A DNA stretch of 57,216 nucleotides from Faecalicatena contorta (GCF_021531895.1 NZ_JAFBIX010000020.1:1-57216); one strand, 5' to 3'; positions 8,745 through 16,769 are shown, counted from the stretch's first letter. Program-made: numbers and translations. The notes: generated by a model from the sequence alone, not told the origin.

Positions 8745-9683
8745 CTATTTATTCATCTCCCAAACCGGCATATGATCTTCACACCGCTCAAGATTCGGGC
8801 ACTCTCCATAGACCAACGAATAGATCGGCGACTCTTCTTCGTATCTCTGAATCGCCTTGTCCAGTTTCGCAAGCATCTTCTCTCTGTCATGTGGCAAGGT
8901 TCCCCGAACACGAAATTCTATAAAATCATGAAAGCCATCATACAAAATACTCTGCTCTTCTCTGACATTCAGTCGTTCAATCAATGTCCTCTCTTCTCTT
9001 AGATTCTCCAACTCGTCTGCCGGAACGAATCGTCCTGCCTCCACTTCTTTGTAAAGAGGTACTTCTTTATGTAGGAACATAGAAAAATTCACCACATGCT
9101 TCGGATGTGTCCGACCCAGGAATTCTGCCATTGCCTCTGCATTCTCCTGGCCTCTTCCGTGCCCGGCTACACCCGTCATAATATGCGCATCATAAATCAG
9201 CCCCGCGTCTTGAAGTCTCTTGATCTCCGTATAAGCCTGGTCAAGATCATGATCCTTCTCCATAAAATTCAGCACATCATCCAAACCGCTTTCAATTCCA
9301 AGATACAGATGTCGCACACCTTGTTCATACAAAATCCGAAGCTCCTCATCTGTCTTCACACGGATGCTGGTTACCGTTGTATCCATATTGATGCACTGAC
9401 ATTCTGGGAAATAATTATGTATTTTTTCAAGAATCTTCAATAACTGTTCCGTCTTAAGTCCAAATGCATTGCCGTCTCCCAAAAATATCTTCTTAGGCAT
9501 CCCACCTAGATTCTTAACTCGTCTAAGTTCATCCTCAATCTGCTCCATGGGAAGCTCCCGATACTTTAGATGGCGGAACAGATTACAGAATTTACATCTA
9601 TTATAAGAACACCCCACCATAACCGGAAGCATAAAGGAGGAGCGTTCCATGGGCGCACGGCATATCTGACCTTCGTAATCCAT
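8745..9683 (-). CDS. Radical SAM protein of unknown function
   Basis: A 312-residue protein with a radical SAM cluster motif, CSYNRCKFC (C25, C30, C33), spaced CX4CX2C rather than the usual CX3CX2C. This spacing occurs in Elp3/HemN-type and related clades. FLGDGNAFGLKTEQLL and LYLGIESGLDDVLNFM match the middle of the radical SAM barrel. There is no recognisable B12 or SPASM domain. The C-terminus has two further cysteines (GECPNLERCEDH) that might bind a second metal. The reaction is not predictable. The gene lies between ribU and a nitroreductase. Confidence 0.82.
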   Translation of the reverse strand: MDYEGQICRAPMERSSFMLPVMVGCSYNRCKFCNLFRHLKYRELPMEQIEDELRRVKNLGGMPKKIFLGDGNAFGLKTEQLLKILEKIHNYFPECQCINMDTTVTSIRVKTDEELRILYEQGVRHLYLGIESGLDDVLNFMEKDHDLDQAYTEIKRLQDAGLIYDAHIMTGVAGHGRGQENAEAMAEFLGRTHPKHVVNFSMFLHKEVPLYKEVEAGRFVPADELENLREERTLIERLNVREEQSILYDGFHDFIEFRVRGTLPHDREKMLAKLDKAIQRYEEESPIYSLVYGECPNLERCEDHMPVWEMNK

Positions 9684-9732
9684 TCATCTTCCTCCTTGTC
9701 ATTTCATATGCCAGGAACTGTCGGTTCGATTA

Positions 9733-10254
9733 TTACTCCACGTAATAGACATAATCCTCTTTGCGAGGTTTCGTCTCCGGGTAATCCCCTTCTACATATC
9801 CAATCACACAATGACCAATTCCTTCGTAATCTCCTTCTACTCCCCATTTCTTCAGAAGTTCTTTCCCATCTTCAGATTCAAATTCTTCTTTTGCACGATG
9901 GATCCAACAACTTCCAAGTCCCAGAGAATGTGCCGCATTCATCATATTTCCCATTACAAGGCTTCCATCATAGAGGTAAGTCGGTCTGCTCTTATCAGCC
10001 AGTACAATCAAAACTACCGGCGCACCATAAAATGGATCTGTATCCGTTCCCATAATTGCCGCATTCATAGCGGACAGCTTATCCCTTGTCTCCTGATCAG
10101 TTACAGCAATAATAACCGGAGACTGGCGATTCATTCCCGTTGCAGCATATGTGCCGGCTTTGACAATCTCTTCTATATCTTCCTTTTTTACCATGTCAGG
10201 TTTGTAAGCACGAATACTTCTTCGCTCTATCATGTTCTTGATGCTTTCGTTCAT
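9733..10254 (-). CDS. Nitroreductase family protein
   Basis: FMN-dependent reductase of about 173 residues. It starts ESIKNMIERRSIRAYKPD, the classical nitroreductase opening with the FMN-phosphate arginines (RRSIR). SLGLGSCWIHRAKEEF and GYVEGDYPETKPRKEDYV, the conserved C-terminal elements, follow. I use the ATG at 10254, preceded by AGGAGGG; the upstream frame to 10302 has no ribosome site. The substrate is unknown. Confidence 0.88.
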   Translation of the reverse strand: MNESIKNMIERRSIRAYKPDMVKKEDIEEIVKAGTYAATGMNRQSPVIIAVTDQETRDKLSAMNAAIMGTDTDPFYGAPVVLIVLADKSRPTYLYDGSLVMGNMMNAAHSLGLGSCWIHRAKEEFESEDGKELLKKWGVEGDYEGIGHCVIGYVEGDYPETKPRKEDYVYYVE

Positions 10255-10292
10255 AATGATAGCCCTCCTGTTGTTATGATTTCTATAGAAAT

Positions 10293-10321
10293 AAAATAGC
10301 ACTATGGGGATGGGTTGGCAA
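10293..10321 (-). promoter_or_regulatory. Nitroreductase promoter
   Basis: Minus-strand TTGCCA (10316-10321), 17 bases, TATTTT (10293-10298), 39 bases upstream of the start codon. Confidence 0.55.
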
Positions 10322-10626
10322 GAGGTGTGACCGTTTTAACAAAAATGTAAACAGCAGATGTTGCCGTGGCAGATGAATAGTACTTTTATCATTATATTTT
10401 TCCTCCTGAGATGCCTCGTTTTGTCCTATTTTACGCACTTTTTTGGTTTTCTTCAAGACTTACAGTTTTCCGGAAACTGTGGCAAAAATGGCAAAATACG
10501 GCAGTTCTAGACCAAGTATAGTAGTCTGTAAAGGGAGGCAGACTACCGCGATTTTTGAACCTTTTAACGATAGAAAAGGGAAGTGGGTACAATCTATTCT
10601 CGCATATAATCTCATTCACACTTATT
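10322..10626. other. Non-coding junction next to a decayed AbiE locus
   Basis: About 300 bases without a credible gene. It contains the hairpin GTAGTCTG/CAGACTAC (about 10521-10547) followed by ATTTTT, which could be a terminator on the plus strand. A near-palindrome lies around 10467-10483 (CAGTTTTCCGGAAACTG). A 62-codon frame on the minus strand has no ribosome site or recognisable family. The toxin gene to the right loses its reading frame exactly at this boundary, suggesting this stretch is inserted or repeat-derived DNA. Confidence 0.4.
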
Positions 10627-11099
10627 CTAATAAATCTTCAATTCTACACCATTAAGATCATATCTGTCAGCCAAAACATAGATATCATAGAAATCCTTAT
10701 ATCTACCATTTGCAAGGCCCAAAGAAACAAAAGCCTCAAACTTTTCTGCTATGACGGAATAAATCGAATAGGCATATACCTCCGGAACTTCCATATCCAG
10801 CAGAACCGGGAACTCCATTTTCATTCTTTCTGGATACACCACATCACCAAAACCAATATCTATTGATACCGGAACCTTGGTTCTGTCCAGGTATCCATTG
10901 TTGCACGGGCATACTCTCCATCAAATAGTGCATACAAAAAAATACCACCCTTTAGTGTAAATCTCTCTACATAATTTGAAACAGATAATCTATATATTGT
11001 TCTCTCCAAACCATATGTGACCAACTTATCCTGCATAGTCTTTCCATCTTCTATCGCCAGTTTCTTTAATCTGTCCTTTACGGATACAGCATTTTTCAT
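10627..11099 (-). pseudogene. abiEii: AbiEii-type nucleotidyltransferase toxin, internally deleted and truncated
   Basis: The 5' part (from the ATG at 11099, GGAGG upstream) matches AbiEii/AbiGii toxins through LKGGIFLYALFDGEYARATMD. It then runs out of frame into a stop. A second frame resumes with KVPVSIDIGFGDVVYPERMK and ends YKDFYDIYVLADRYDL, also AbiEii-like. The catalytic-core segment between MD and KVPV is missing, and the C-terminus is cut off. The start overlaps the antitoxin stop (ATGA), the normal arrangement for this type IV toxin-antitoxin pair. The toxin should be inactive. Confidence 0.85.
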
Positions 11100-11683
11100 A
11101 CCAGCACCTCCAGATACATTTTCATTACCTCTCCACATTTGAGCATCTCTGCATATCTGATTAGCCTATTCAGATTACGGTCACTCCGATGCAGATAAGT
11201 TGTAAGAACTTCCTTTGTTTCCTCAATTCCAATTTTTTCCCTGTAGAAAACAATATCAACAACAGTTTTCTCGATATCGTAAATGCGAAATCTGTTATTT
11301 CCATCTTCTACGGTCTCGATGCCAATACCAAACCGGTCATCTGTAAAATAGCGTACATTCAGTTCCGGCCAATCCGGTAGTGTTGATACCTTTGCTTTTC
11401 TCGGAATTGCTACATCAATGGCATCCGGGCGATAAGTAGACAGTTTATAATACACGGCTGCACTCAGCAGACAAACTACTCCGTCTGGTACAAATGCATA
11501 GGCATAGTAGAAATCTGATCCCTTACCATCAAAATTTGCATTTTCATAATACTTTTTATTCAGTTTTATCAGGATCCCCTGGTCAACCATCTGATTGATT
11601 TTATAATATGAAAAACCTTTATCTTTCAGCTCTTGAACCGAAAAAATCATTTGGTCATTGGAAATCTGTGCCGTCTTTGTCAT
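11096..11683 (-). CDS. abiEi: AbiEi-type antitoxin / transcriptional regulator
   Basis: About 195 residues, with an N-terminal winged-helix part (SVQELKDKGFSYYKINQMVDQG, then ILIKLNKKYY) and the C-terminal AbiEi domain (RIYDIEKTVVDIVFYREKIG). In AbiE systems this protein represses its own promoter and neutralises AbiEii. I place the start at the ATG at 11683 with GAGGTGAG upstream. It appears intact although its partner toxin is broken. An inverted repeat over the transcription start (11738-11762) is a likely operator. Confidence 0.9.
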   Translation of the reverse strand: MTKTAQISNDQMIFSVQELKDKGFSYYKINQMVDQGILIKLNKKYYENANFDGKGSDFYYAYAFVPDGVVCLLSAAVYYKLSTYRPDAIDVAIPRKAKVSTLPDWPELNVRYFTDDRFGIGIETVEDGNNRFRIYDIEKTVVDIVFYREKIGIEETKEVLTTYLHRSDRNLNRLIRYAEMLKCGEVMKMYLEVLV

Positions 11684-11737
11684 CTTTCTCACCTCAATTC
11701 CAGTATATCCAAATTCGTGATAATTATTTAAATAATT

Positions 11738-11762
11738 TTCGGCACTTTATTACTTTGCCGAA
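11738..11762. promoter_or_regulatory. Probable AbiEi operator
   Basis: TTCGGCA (11738-11744) and TGCCGAA (11756-11762) form an exact inverted repeat with an 11-base spacer, flanked by A/T-rich partly symmetric arms. It lies just downstream of the abiE -10 box. AbiEi proteins are known to bind inverted repeats in their own promoters. Confidence 0.6.
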
Positions 11763-11772
11763 TTTAATTAAA

Positions 11773-11801
11773 ATTATAGTAATTATTTCACGCTTTGTCA
11801 A
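11773..11801 (-). promoter_or_regulatory. abiE promoter, full consensus
   Basis: Minus-strand TTGACA (11796-11801), 17 bases, TATAAT (11773-11778). Such a strong promoter normally needs repression, which fits the adjacent AbiEi-type inverted repeat. Confidence 0.8.
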
Positions 11802-11902
11802 TGGATTTTCAGTGAGCTACCCCATCTTTCATTTCGCGACTGCACACGCAGCACTCACCCGCCGTTCTATAGAAGATAGGTCTGTAGAGATTTTGATAGC
11901 CC

Positions 11903-12118
11903 CTAATATTTTTCCTTCGCAGCATCATTTATATCTATCCAAGATAGGCTCTTTCCTGAGAAACTTGATTCATCTGTTAGAAATGGTAAAGTCACTGCTC
12001 GTAACAGATTACTTTTTCCGCTATTGTTTTCACCTATAAAAACAACAGTCTCTCCCAGACAAATATCTACATCTTTCAGATTTCTATAATTTTTTATGAT
12101 TAATCGTGAAATTTTCAT
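11903..12118 (-). pseudogene. N-terminal fragment of an OLD-type/RecF-like ATPase
   Basis: From the ATG at 12118 (AGGAG upstream) the protein reads MKISRLIIKNYRNLKDVDI and the P-loop GENNSGKSN (about residues 27-35). This is the start of OLD-family or SMC-like ATP-dependent endonucleases, which are typically over 500 residues. The frame stops after about 70 residues (NDAAKEKY). No continuation is visible downstream, so it is a remnant, probably of a defence gene. Confidence 0.75.
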
Positions 12119-12160
12119 AGGCTTCTCCTGAATCAACTTAATTCTTCCAGAATAGTATAC

Positions 12161-12198
12161 TATAAAAAATGGCGAAGTGCTTATCGTAACACTTCGCC
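12161..12198 (-). terminator. Terminator downstream of the AbiF-like gene
   Basis: A perfect 9-bp stem GGCGAAGTG/CACTTCGCC (12171-12198) is followed on the minus strand by ATTTTTTATAG. Confidence 0.8.
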
Positions 12199-12203
12199 GA
12201 AAG

Positions 12204-12237
12204 CCTAACCGGTTTGAGCATAAAATGCTTGGTTAGG
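12204..12237 (-). other. Second hairpin after the AbiF-like gene
   Basis: CCTAACC (12204-12210) pairs with GGTTAGG (12231-12237), and inside it AGCA pairs with TGCT. It lies between the AbiF-like stop codon and the terminator, so it is part of the mRNA 3' end. It may stabilise the message or be a separate element; its role is unknown. Confidence 0.45.
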
Positions 12238-12270
12238 TCTGCTTTACTATTTTATGCAGTTCTACTGCGT

Positions 12271-13179
12271 TTATACACTTAGATGTGCTTTCCAATCTGT
12301 CGGAAGATTCATCGCTGTAAGACTGATTACACCAATATTATTTTGAATCAGCTTATCAAAGGCATTCACAAATACTGTCCACTCCTCATCGGATGAACGC
12401 AGATACTTCATCGCCAGTAAGATTTGATACAAACCGTTATGTGCCGGTGGTGGTGTAACTTTATCTGCATCCAGAATTTCCGGTGTCGTATGTATTGTGC
12501 GGTTGTAAATTCTGGAATTATGAGCACACATATTGCGCAATACTGAAACACCCTGTATCCATGAAGCAAACATTTTCTGTGATGGATTTACCAAATTTCC
12601 TTTTTTCGATTTATACTGATAATTAGCTGCCAATATAGAATATGAGCTTCCAGTACCTGTTTTCAAATTTTTAATTATCTTCGATAACGTACCAAATGAA
12701 AGAACTTCAACAGCTGCCCATACAGGCACCTCTCCATCATGATTATCAAAATTATATTTGATAAACACATCATTAGAACGAGCAATTTCTGACGCTACTG
12801 TAGACATATTCTGCCAATACAGTTTTTTCTCTTTAAAAATCGATGAATCCTGCAAAATAAGTGGTTCTCCGTGTATAAGTAACGATTCCACTAATTGTAC
12901 TCTCAAAGCCACCTCAATCTTAGAAATCATTGAAAAAATCAAAGCAGATAATTCCTGATCAAACTGATACAACTTTAAAATATCTTCAAACTTTGTTCCT
13001 GGAACATACTTCTTTGTAACATTATCATATAAGTGGAAAGAGTATCCACGCAAACGATAAAACCCAACTGCCTTTAATGCCTTTTCTACGTCCGCACGAG
13101 AAGTAATTACCATTCCTGCATCAATATATGATTGTACCTGATGTGCTATTGTTAATATTTGTTTTGGATATTGATACAT
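12271..13179 (-). CDS. abiF: AbiF/AbiD-type abortive infection protein (Abi_2 family, HEPN ribonuclease)
   Basis: A 302-residue Abi_2-family protein. The N-terminal half contains VGFYRLRGYSFHLYD and the FDQELSALIFSMISKIEVALR core. The C-terminal half has VLRNMCAHNSRIYNR, whose RNMCAH (R215, H220) is a clean HEPN RX4H ribonuclease motif. I start it at the ATG at 13179, which has GGGGTG upstream. The longer frame to 13263 would translate straight through the conserved RNA hairpin and is rejected. Related proteins abort phage infection by RNA cleavage and are paired with a small antitoxic RNA; that RNA seems to be encoded at 13196-13249. Confidence 0.88.
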   Translation of the reverse strand: MYQYPKQILTIAHQVQSYIDAGMVITSRADVEKALKAVGFYRLRGYSFHLYDNVTKKYVPGTKFEDILKLYQFDQELSALIFSMISKIEVALRVQLVESLLIHGEPLILQDSSIFKEKKLYWQNMSTVASEIARSNDVFIKYNFDNHDGEVPVWAAVEVLSFGTLSKIIKNLKTGTGSSYSILAANYQYKSKKGNLVNPSQKMFASWIQGVSVLRNMCAHNSRIYNRTIHTTPEILDADKVTPPPAHNGLYQILLAMKYLRSSDEEWTVFVNAFDKLIQNNIGVISLTAMNLPTDWKAHLSV

Positions 13180-13195
13180 AAAACACCCCATAAAT

Positions 13196-13249
13196 GAAAA
13201 AGTCCCACCGGGTTGCGCATGAAAATCAGAGGCGTGGTGGGTTCTGTTA
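13196..13249 (-). ncRNA. abiF-type small RNA upstream of the HEPN gene
   Basis: Starting about 7 bases after the -10 box, the minus strand reads ACAGAACCCACCACGCC, then TGATTTTCATGCGCAACC, then GGTGGGACTTTTT. CCCACC (13236-13241) pairs with GGTGGG (13204-13209). ACGC could pair with GCGC inside the loop as a pseudoknot or inner helix. The U-run after the stem acts as an intrinsic terminator, so a discrete RNA of about 50-55 nt is expected. Location directly 5' of an AbiF-type gene matches the described abiF RNA motif. Likely an antitoxin or guide-like partner; this is an inference from family knowledge. Confidence 0.75.
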
Positions 13250-13254
13250 CTATC

Positions 13255-13282
13255 ATTATACAACTTTTATTGTGACTGTCAA
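13255..13282 (-). promoter_or_regulatory. Consensus promoter of the abiF RNA
   Basis: Minus-strand TTGACA (13277-13282), 16 bases, TATAAT (13255-13260). Its strength and the immediate downstream hairpin fit abundant production of a small RNA, with lower readthrough into the HEPN gene. Confidence 0.85.
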
Positions 13283-13405
13283 GATTCCTTTTTCTTGAGT
13301 TTCCGCAGTCTTATCTACCTGAAGCCCGCTCTACGGCATTGTCTATCCACAACTTTAAAAAAATGCCCAAAATATAAGGAATCCTGTTCCTTTTTGATGT
13401 AAAAT

Positions 13406-13475
13406 TAAATCACCACAAAATAACCGTACTAAACAAAAAGAAGGAGGATTCCCTGTGGTTAATTTTACATCAAAT
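13406..13475 (+). repeat. Inverted repeat around the transposase start
   Basis: TTTGATGTAAAATTAA (about 13406-13421) is repeated in inverse as TTAATTTTACATCAAA (about 13459-13474). The second arm covers the first codons and the ribosome site lies in the loop. Insertion sequences often use such structures to block translation from readthrough transcripts. The element's outer end should lie just to the left. Confidence 0.55.
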
Positions 13476-13950
13476 ACGTATCAAATGAAACGGGAAATTT
13501 TATCTTTTTCCAATAAAATTTCCAGAAACCTTCCAAAAGGGACTCCGAAAGCTGCTCTTAAGACTTATCTGACGCTGGTCAGAAAATGGTGTCCCAGCCA
13601 TCAACGATATCACGTTCTCTGCAATGGAACGTGCAGCTGCTTTATTCGAAAAAGCAACCTTTGTCATGGATCGAGGTTATGATGATAACAAGATGTTCCT
13701 GAAGCTGGATTCCATGAGGCAGGATTATATCATTCGTCTGACTGCAAAGCGTAAGTTCCTATATCACAATAAGTGGGTATTTGCTACGGAGCTGCGTAAC
13801 CGCAGGAAAGGCAAGGTAAAACTTCCTCTGTTTTACAAAGGCAAAATACATGATGCTTATCTTTCCCATGTAAAAGTGCAGATCACTGCTTCCAGGAAAG
13901 ATATTTATCTCGTCCTTGTCTATGGAATTACGGAACATCAGATACTGTAA
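13455..13950 (+). pseudogene. Decayed DDE transposase (IS4-like)
   Basis: A GTG start at 13455 with AAGGAGG upstream opens a transposase N-terminus (VNFTSNTYQMKREILSF). After about 45 residues the frame shifts and a large middle part is missing. A second frame from about 13590 continues with ISFSAMERAAALFEKATF-like sequence, then VMDRGYDDNKMFLKLDSM, the second-Asp region of IS4-type transposases. It ends VYGITEH before the family's C-terminus. A 16-bp inverted repeat lies upstream (see 13400-13477). The element is dead. Confidence 0.8.
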
Positions 13951-14037
13951 TGACTTTGGATTGATTCCTGTCTTTGCCATGTTGCTGCAGTAAGTATGGT
14001 GGCATACATGAGGTGTCACTTCTGGTATCATCCACAT
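13944..14037 (-). pseudogene. C-terminal scrap of a tyrosine recombinase/integrase
   Basis: The minus strand encodes VTPHVCHHTYCSNMAKTG then INPKSLQYLM. This is the HxxR-box region of phage/conjugative-transposon integrases, where the usual sequence is HVCRHT. The catalytic arginine is changed to histidine. The frame is cut right after QYLM at the edge of the dead transposase, and the final GH...TYTH box with the tyrosine is missing. It points to a former integrated element here. Confidence 0.75.
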
Positions 14038-15248
14038 TAGTATTCCCTACTCAAAAGGAAATCCGCAACATGCATACTCTTAATGCCTTCATAATTACCT
14101 CCGGCAAATTCGTCAGTTCGAAGAACGTATTTCGGATAGTTATCTTTTATTTCAAGTAGACGATCATACTCTCTTCGCTCGGTTTTCTCAGATCGTATTT
14201 CCTGAGTAACCTGCACATACAGTTTTTCACCTTGACGCTGCGCGACAAAATCAACCTCACCATCTGCTGTCTTACCTATATTAACCTCGTATCCTCGCCT
14301 GCAAAGTTCTAGATAGACAACATTTTCCAAACTGGAAGCAACGCTGTCCGGATGATACCCCAGAACACTATATCGAAGCGCAGTATCTGCAAGATAAAAT
14401 TTTTCCTGTGTCTTCAGAATCTCTTTCCCCTGCAGATCATATCTGGAGCAACGATGTAGTAGATATGCCTTTTCCAGTTTTTCCAAATAACTGTATACAG
14501 TCTCATTATCTATCTTTCTATGCTCTGATTTCAAATAGTCTGAAATGGATTTTGCAGAAAAAGTATTTCCCACATTAGAAAATGTGTATTTAACCACTCG
14601 CTCCAACTGATCAACTTTACGAATCTGGTTTTTCCTTACAATATCAGAAAAGATTGTCGAATTGTAAATATCGCGAACGATAGTATAAACCTCATCCTGT
14701 GAATAATCACGCAGATGTGTTGCCGGGAAGCCTCCAAGACGAATATAATCTGCAAGTTCCGCATGAACATCTTTTACTTCTGTATACTCTTTCCGGAAAG
14801 TCAGATACTCTTCAAAGGAAAGAGGGAAAATACGAAAAGAAACATATCGTCCCGTAAGATAAGTTGAAATTTCCGAAGACATCATACGAGAGTTGGATCC
14901 AGTTACATACAGATCCACATCGTAATCACTGGCCAACGAATCCACAACCTTTTCCCACCCTTCAATTTCCTGTACTTCATCAAGAAAGAGGTAGGTCTTT
15001 TTGTTTTCACTAAACTTTGCTTTCACAGCTTCAAACATCTGCTTTGCAGTCATATCCTCATATTCCATGGAATCAAATCGCATGGATACAATTTGGTCTT
15101 CCGAGATTCCTCTTTCATTCTGCAGCTTTTCCATAATCATTTTCAATATTGTGGATTTTCCACAACGGCGAACACCAGTGAGTACTTTTACAAATGGCGT
15201 GTCTGTGTAAACCATGATTTTCTCTGTATAAAGCGGTCTGTTAATCAT
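14037..15248 (-). CDS. DUF4143-family AAA ATPase
   Basis: A 403-residue P-loop protein. Walker A GVRRCGKST lies at about residues 25-33 and Walker B TYLFLDEVQ at about 87-95. YVTGSNSRMMSSE is the sensor segment. A DUF4143 half follows from about 190 and ends with an endonuclease-like segment (GEVDFVAQRQGEKLYVQVT, a D-x-Q-x-K-like PD-(D/E)XK pattern). Start at 15248 is chosen because GGAGG lies 8 bases upstream. The family is common in accessory regions and its function is unknown. Confidence 0.85.
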   Translation of the reverse strand: MINRPLYTEKIMVYTDTPFVKVLTGVRRCGKSTILKMIMEKLQNERGISEDQIVSMRFDSMEYEDMTAKQMFEAVKAKFSENKKTYLFLDEVQEIEGWEKVVDSLASDYDVDLYVTGSNSRMMSSEISTYLTGRYVSFRIFPLSFEEYLTFRKEYTEVKDVHAELADYIRLGGFPATHLRDYSQDEVYTIVRDIYNSTIFSDIVRKNQIRKVDQLERVVKYTFSNVGNTFSAKSISDYLKSEHRKIDNETVYSYLEKLEKAYLLHRCSRYDLQGKEILKTQEKFYLADTALRYSVLGYHPDSVASSLENVVYLELCRRGYEVNIGKTADGEVDFVAQRQGEKLYVQVTQEIRSEKTERREYDRLLEIKDNYPKYVLRTDEFAGGNYEGIKSMHVADFLLSREY

Positions 15249-15269
15249 ATCTACCACCTCCATATCATT

Positions 15270-15311
15270 ATATTACCGCAATTAACCCATATTTTCAATA
15301 AGTTTTGCGGT
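15270..15311 (-). promoter_or_regulatory. DUF4143 gene promoter with overlapping inverted repeat
   Basis: Minus-strand TTGAAA (15293-15298), 17 bases, TAATAT (15270-15275). ACCGCAA (15275-15281) and TTGCGGT (15305-15311) form an exact inverted repeat bracketing the -35 box, a candidate operator. The rest of the gap to 15558 shows no gene. Confidence 0.5.
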
Positions 15312-15558
15312 TATAACCAGAAACTATTGCAAAATGAATAATTTAATTCGATTTAAAATATATTATTAGTTTTGTACTCGCAATTTAGTCAACTGTACTT
15401 TAGTAAATTATACTTGGCTAAAATCCAAATCATTTCTCTTACTATATTGTAGCCCAAAATAACCATATCTAAAATAATAGAAAAACTCCCACCTACCACA
15501 GTAAATGGGAAATTCATCTGCTCAGATGGCTGAAACCGTTATAAATACTGGTTCTCTT

Positions 15559-16557
15559 TCATTCTTCACTCCCATACTGCCGCATCAATCTCTGAATCTC
15601 TTCTTTCACTTGCCCGACCACTTTCTCCGGCCCCACGATCTTCGCTCCTTCACCCAGGGACATAACCCAAGAGAGGAATTGTCTGCTGACGGCTACTCGG
15701 ACGCTTACAACGAAGTGATCTTCATCTTCTTTCCGCATCATGACTTCTTTTCCGAATCGGTCGATCATAACGCCGGCCAGATAGTTTTCGCATTCAATCT
15801 GGACAGTCTCTTCTTCACCATCGAACATTCCAAATAATTTTCTTGAATAAGCGCCGATGTCAAATTGTTCGAACCGCTTGCTTCCTTCTCGTTTCTCTTT
15901 GGTTAATTCGATGTGGAGCATCTTATCTACTCGGAAATGCTTGATTTTATCTTCCTGACTGTCGAATGCCACAAGATAATAATTATCATCATCCCAGGAC
16001 AGTGCCCAAGGGCTAACCTGATATAAAGCCCCATCTTTTCGAAGAACCTGCTCCTTATCCACGTTCCAGTTAAAGTATTGAAATGTAATCTGCACATTGG
16101 CTGCAATTGCCTGATGAATCTGATCCACGTTATAATAGATTCCTTCATTAATCGTCTTGACCCGTTCTGTTACATAGACCTGGCGATGAAGCTGAGAGGC
16201 TTCATATTGACTGGCAAGTCCCTCAATTTTTTTGATCAGTTCATTGGACTTCTTCGCAGTGATAAATTTTGCCGATTGTACAGAATCCACCAGAAGCTTT
16301 AATTCTGCCAGCTCGAACTGTCGATTTCCGATATAGTAATAATAGGTCTTATTTTCCTTCTCCCCGATAACATCCACTCCAAAAATCCGCAGATTTTCAA
16401 GATCATTGTATAGGCTTTTACGTTCTGCGCTCACATTGTATGCCTTTAATGATTCAATAATTTCCGGCATGGTGATTCTATGGGTCTCATCTGTTTTCTC
16501 CATCAATATCTTCAAAAGATATAGAATCTTTAATTTCTGATTATTCCCTTCTGCCAT
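15559..16557 (-). CDS. WYL-domain transcriptional regulator
   Basis: A 332-residue DNA-binding regulator: an N-terminal helix-turn-helix of the DeoR/YafY type (QKLKILYLLKILMEKTD then TMPEIIESLKAYNVSAERKSL) and a WYL ligand-binding domain (about 140-220). The region PWALSWDDDNYYLVAFDS is equivalent to the W-Y-L triad. The C-terminal WCX extension follows. WYL proteins sense nucleotides or nucleic acid and often sit near defence loci, as here. The ATG at 16557 has AAAGGAGG upstream; the ATG at 16566 is only 1 base from the site. Confidence 0.88.
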   Translation of the reverse strand: MAEGNNQKLKILYLLKILMEKTDETHRITMPEIIESLKAYNVSAERKSLYNDLENLRIFGVDVIGEKENKTYYYYIGNRQFELAELKLLVDSVQSAKFITAKKSNELIKKIEGLASQYEASQLHRQVYVTERVKTINEGIYYNVDQIHQAIAANVQITFQYFNWNVDKEQVLRKDGALYQVSPWALSWDDDNYYLVAFDSQEDKIKHFRVDKMLHIELTKEKREGSKRFEQFDIGAYSRKLFGMFDGEEETVQIECENYLAGVMIDRFGKEVMMRKEDEDHFVVSVRVAVSRQFLSWVMSLGEGAKIVGPEKVVGQVKEEIQRLMRQYGSEE

Positions 16558-16615
16558 AAAATGCATCCTCCTTTATATTCAAACTGATAACTTCATTTCT
16601 GATAAATCTATTGTA

Positions 16616-16753
16616 TCACGAATACAAAGGAATGTGGGTGTAATAAGTCCCATCTTCAGGACTTATTGCAGTTATACCAAACCCCGGAAGTTCTACTTTA
16701 ATTGCTTCCTTATCTGCCTCGTTATCAGACTCTTTGACCAGATTTACCTTCAT
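16616..16753 (-). CDS. Doubtful small ORF
   Basis: About 45 residues beginning MKVNLVKESDNEADKEA and ending DGTYYTHIPLYS. It follows the 33-residue small ORF by 17 bases. A weak GAGAGGAAG precedes the ATG. The composition is protein-like (charged, then VELPGFGI), but I recognise no family. It could be the tail of a degraded gene. Confidence 0.35.
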   Translation of the reverse strand: MKVNLVKESDNEADKEAIKVELPGFGITAISPEDGTYYTHIPLYS

Positions 16754-16769
16754 CTTCCTCTCAGAATCT

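Noticed and set aside
10431-10619. 62-codon minus-strand frame
   Set aside because: No ribosome site, no recognisable family and contains hairpin sequence; treated as non-coding junction.
13180-13263. N-terminal extension of the AbiF-like protein by 28 residues
   Set aside because: This stretch is the small RNA itself; a good ribosome site precedes the ATG at 13179 and none precedes the one at 13263.
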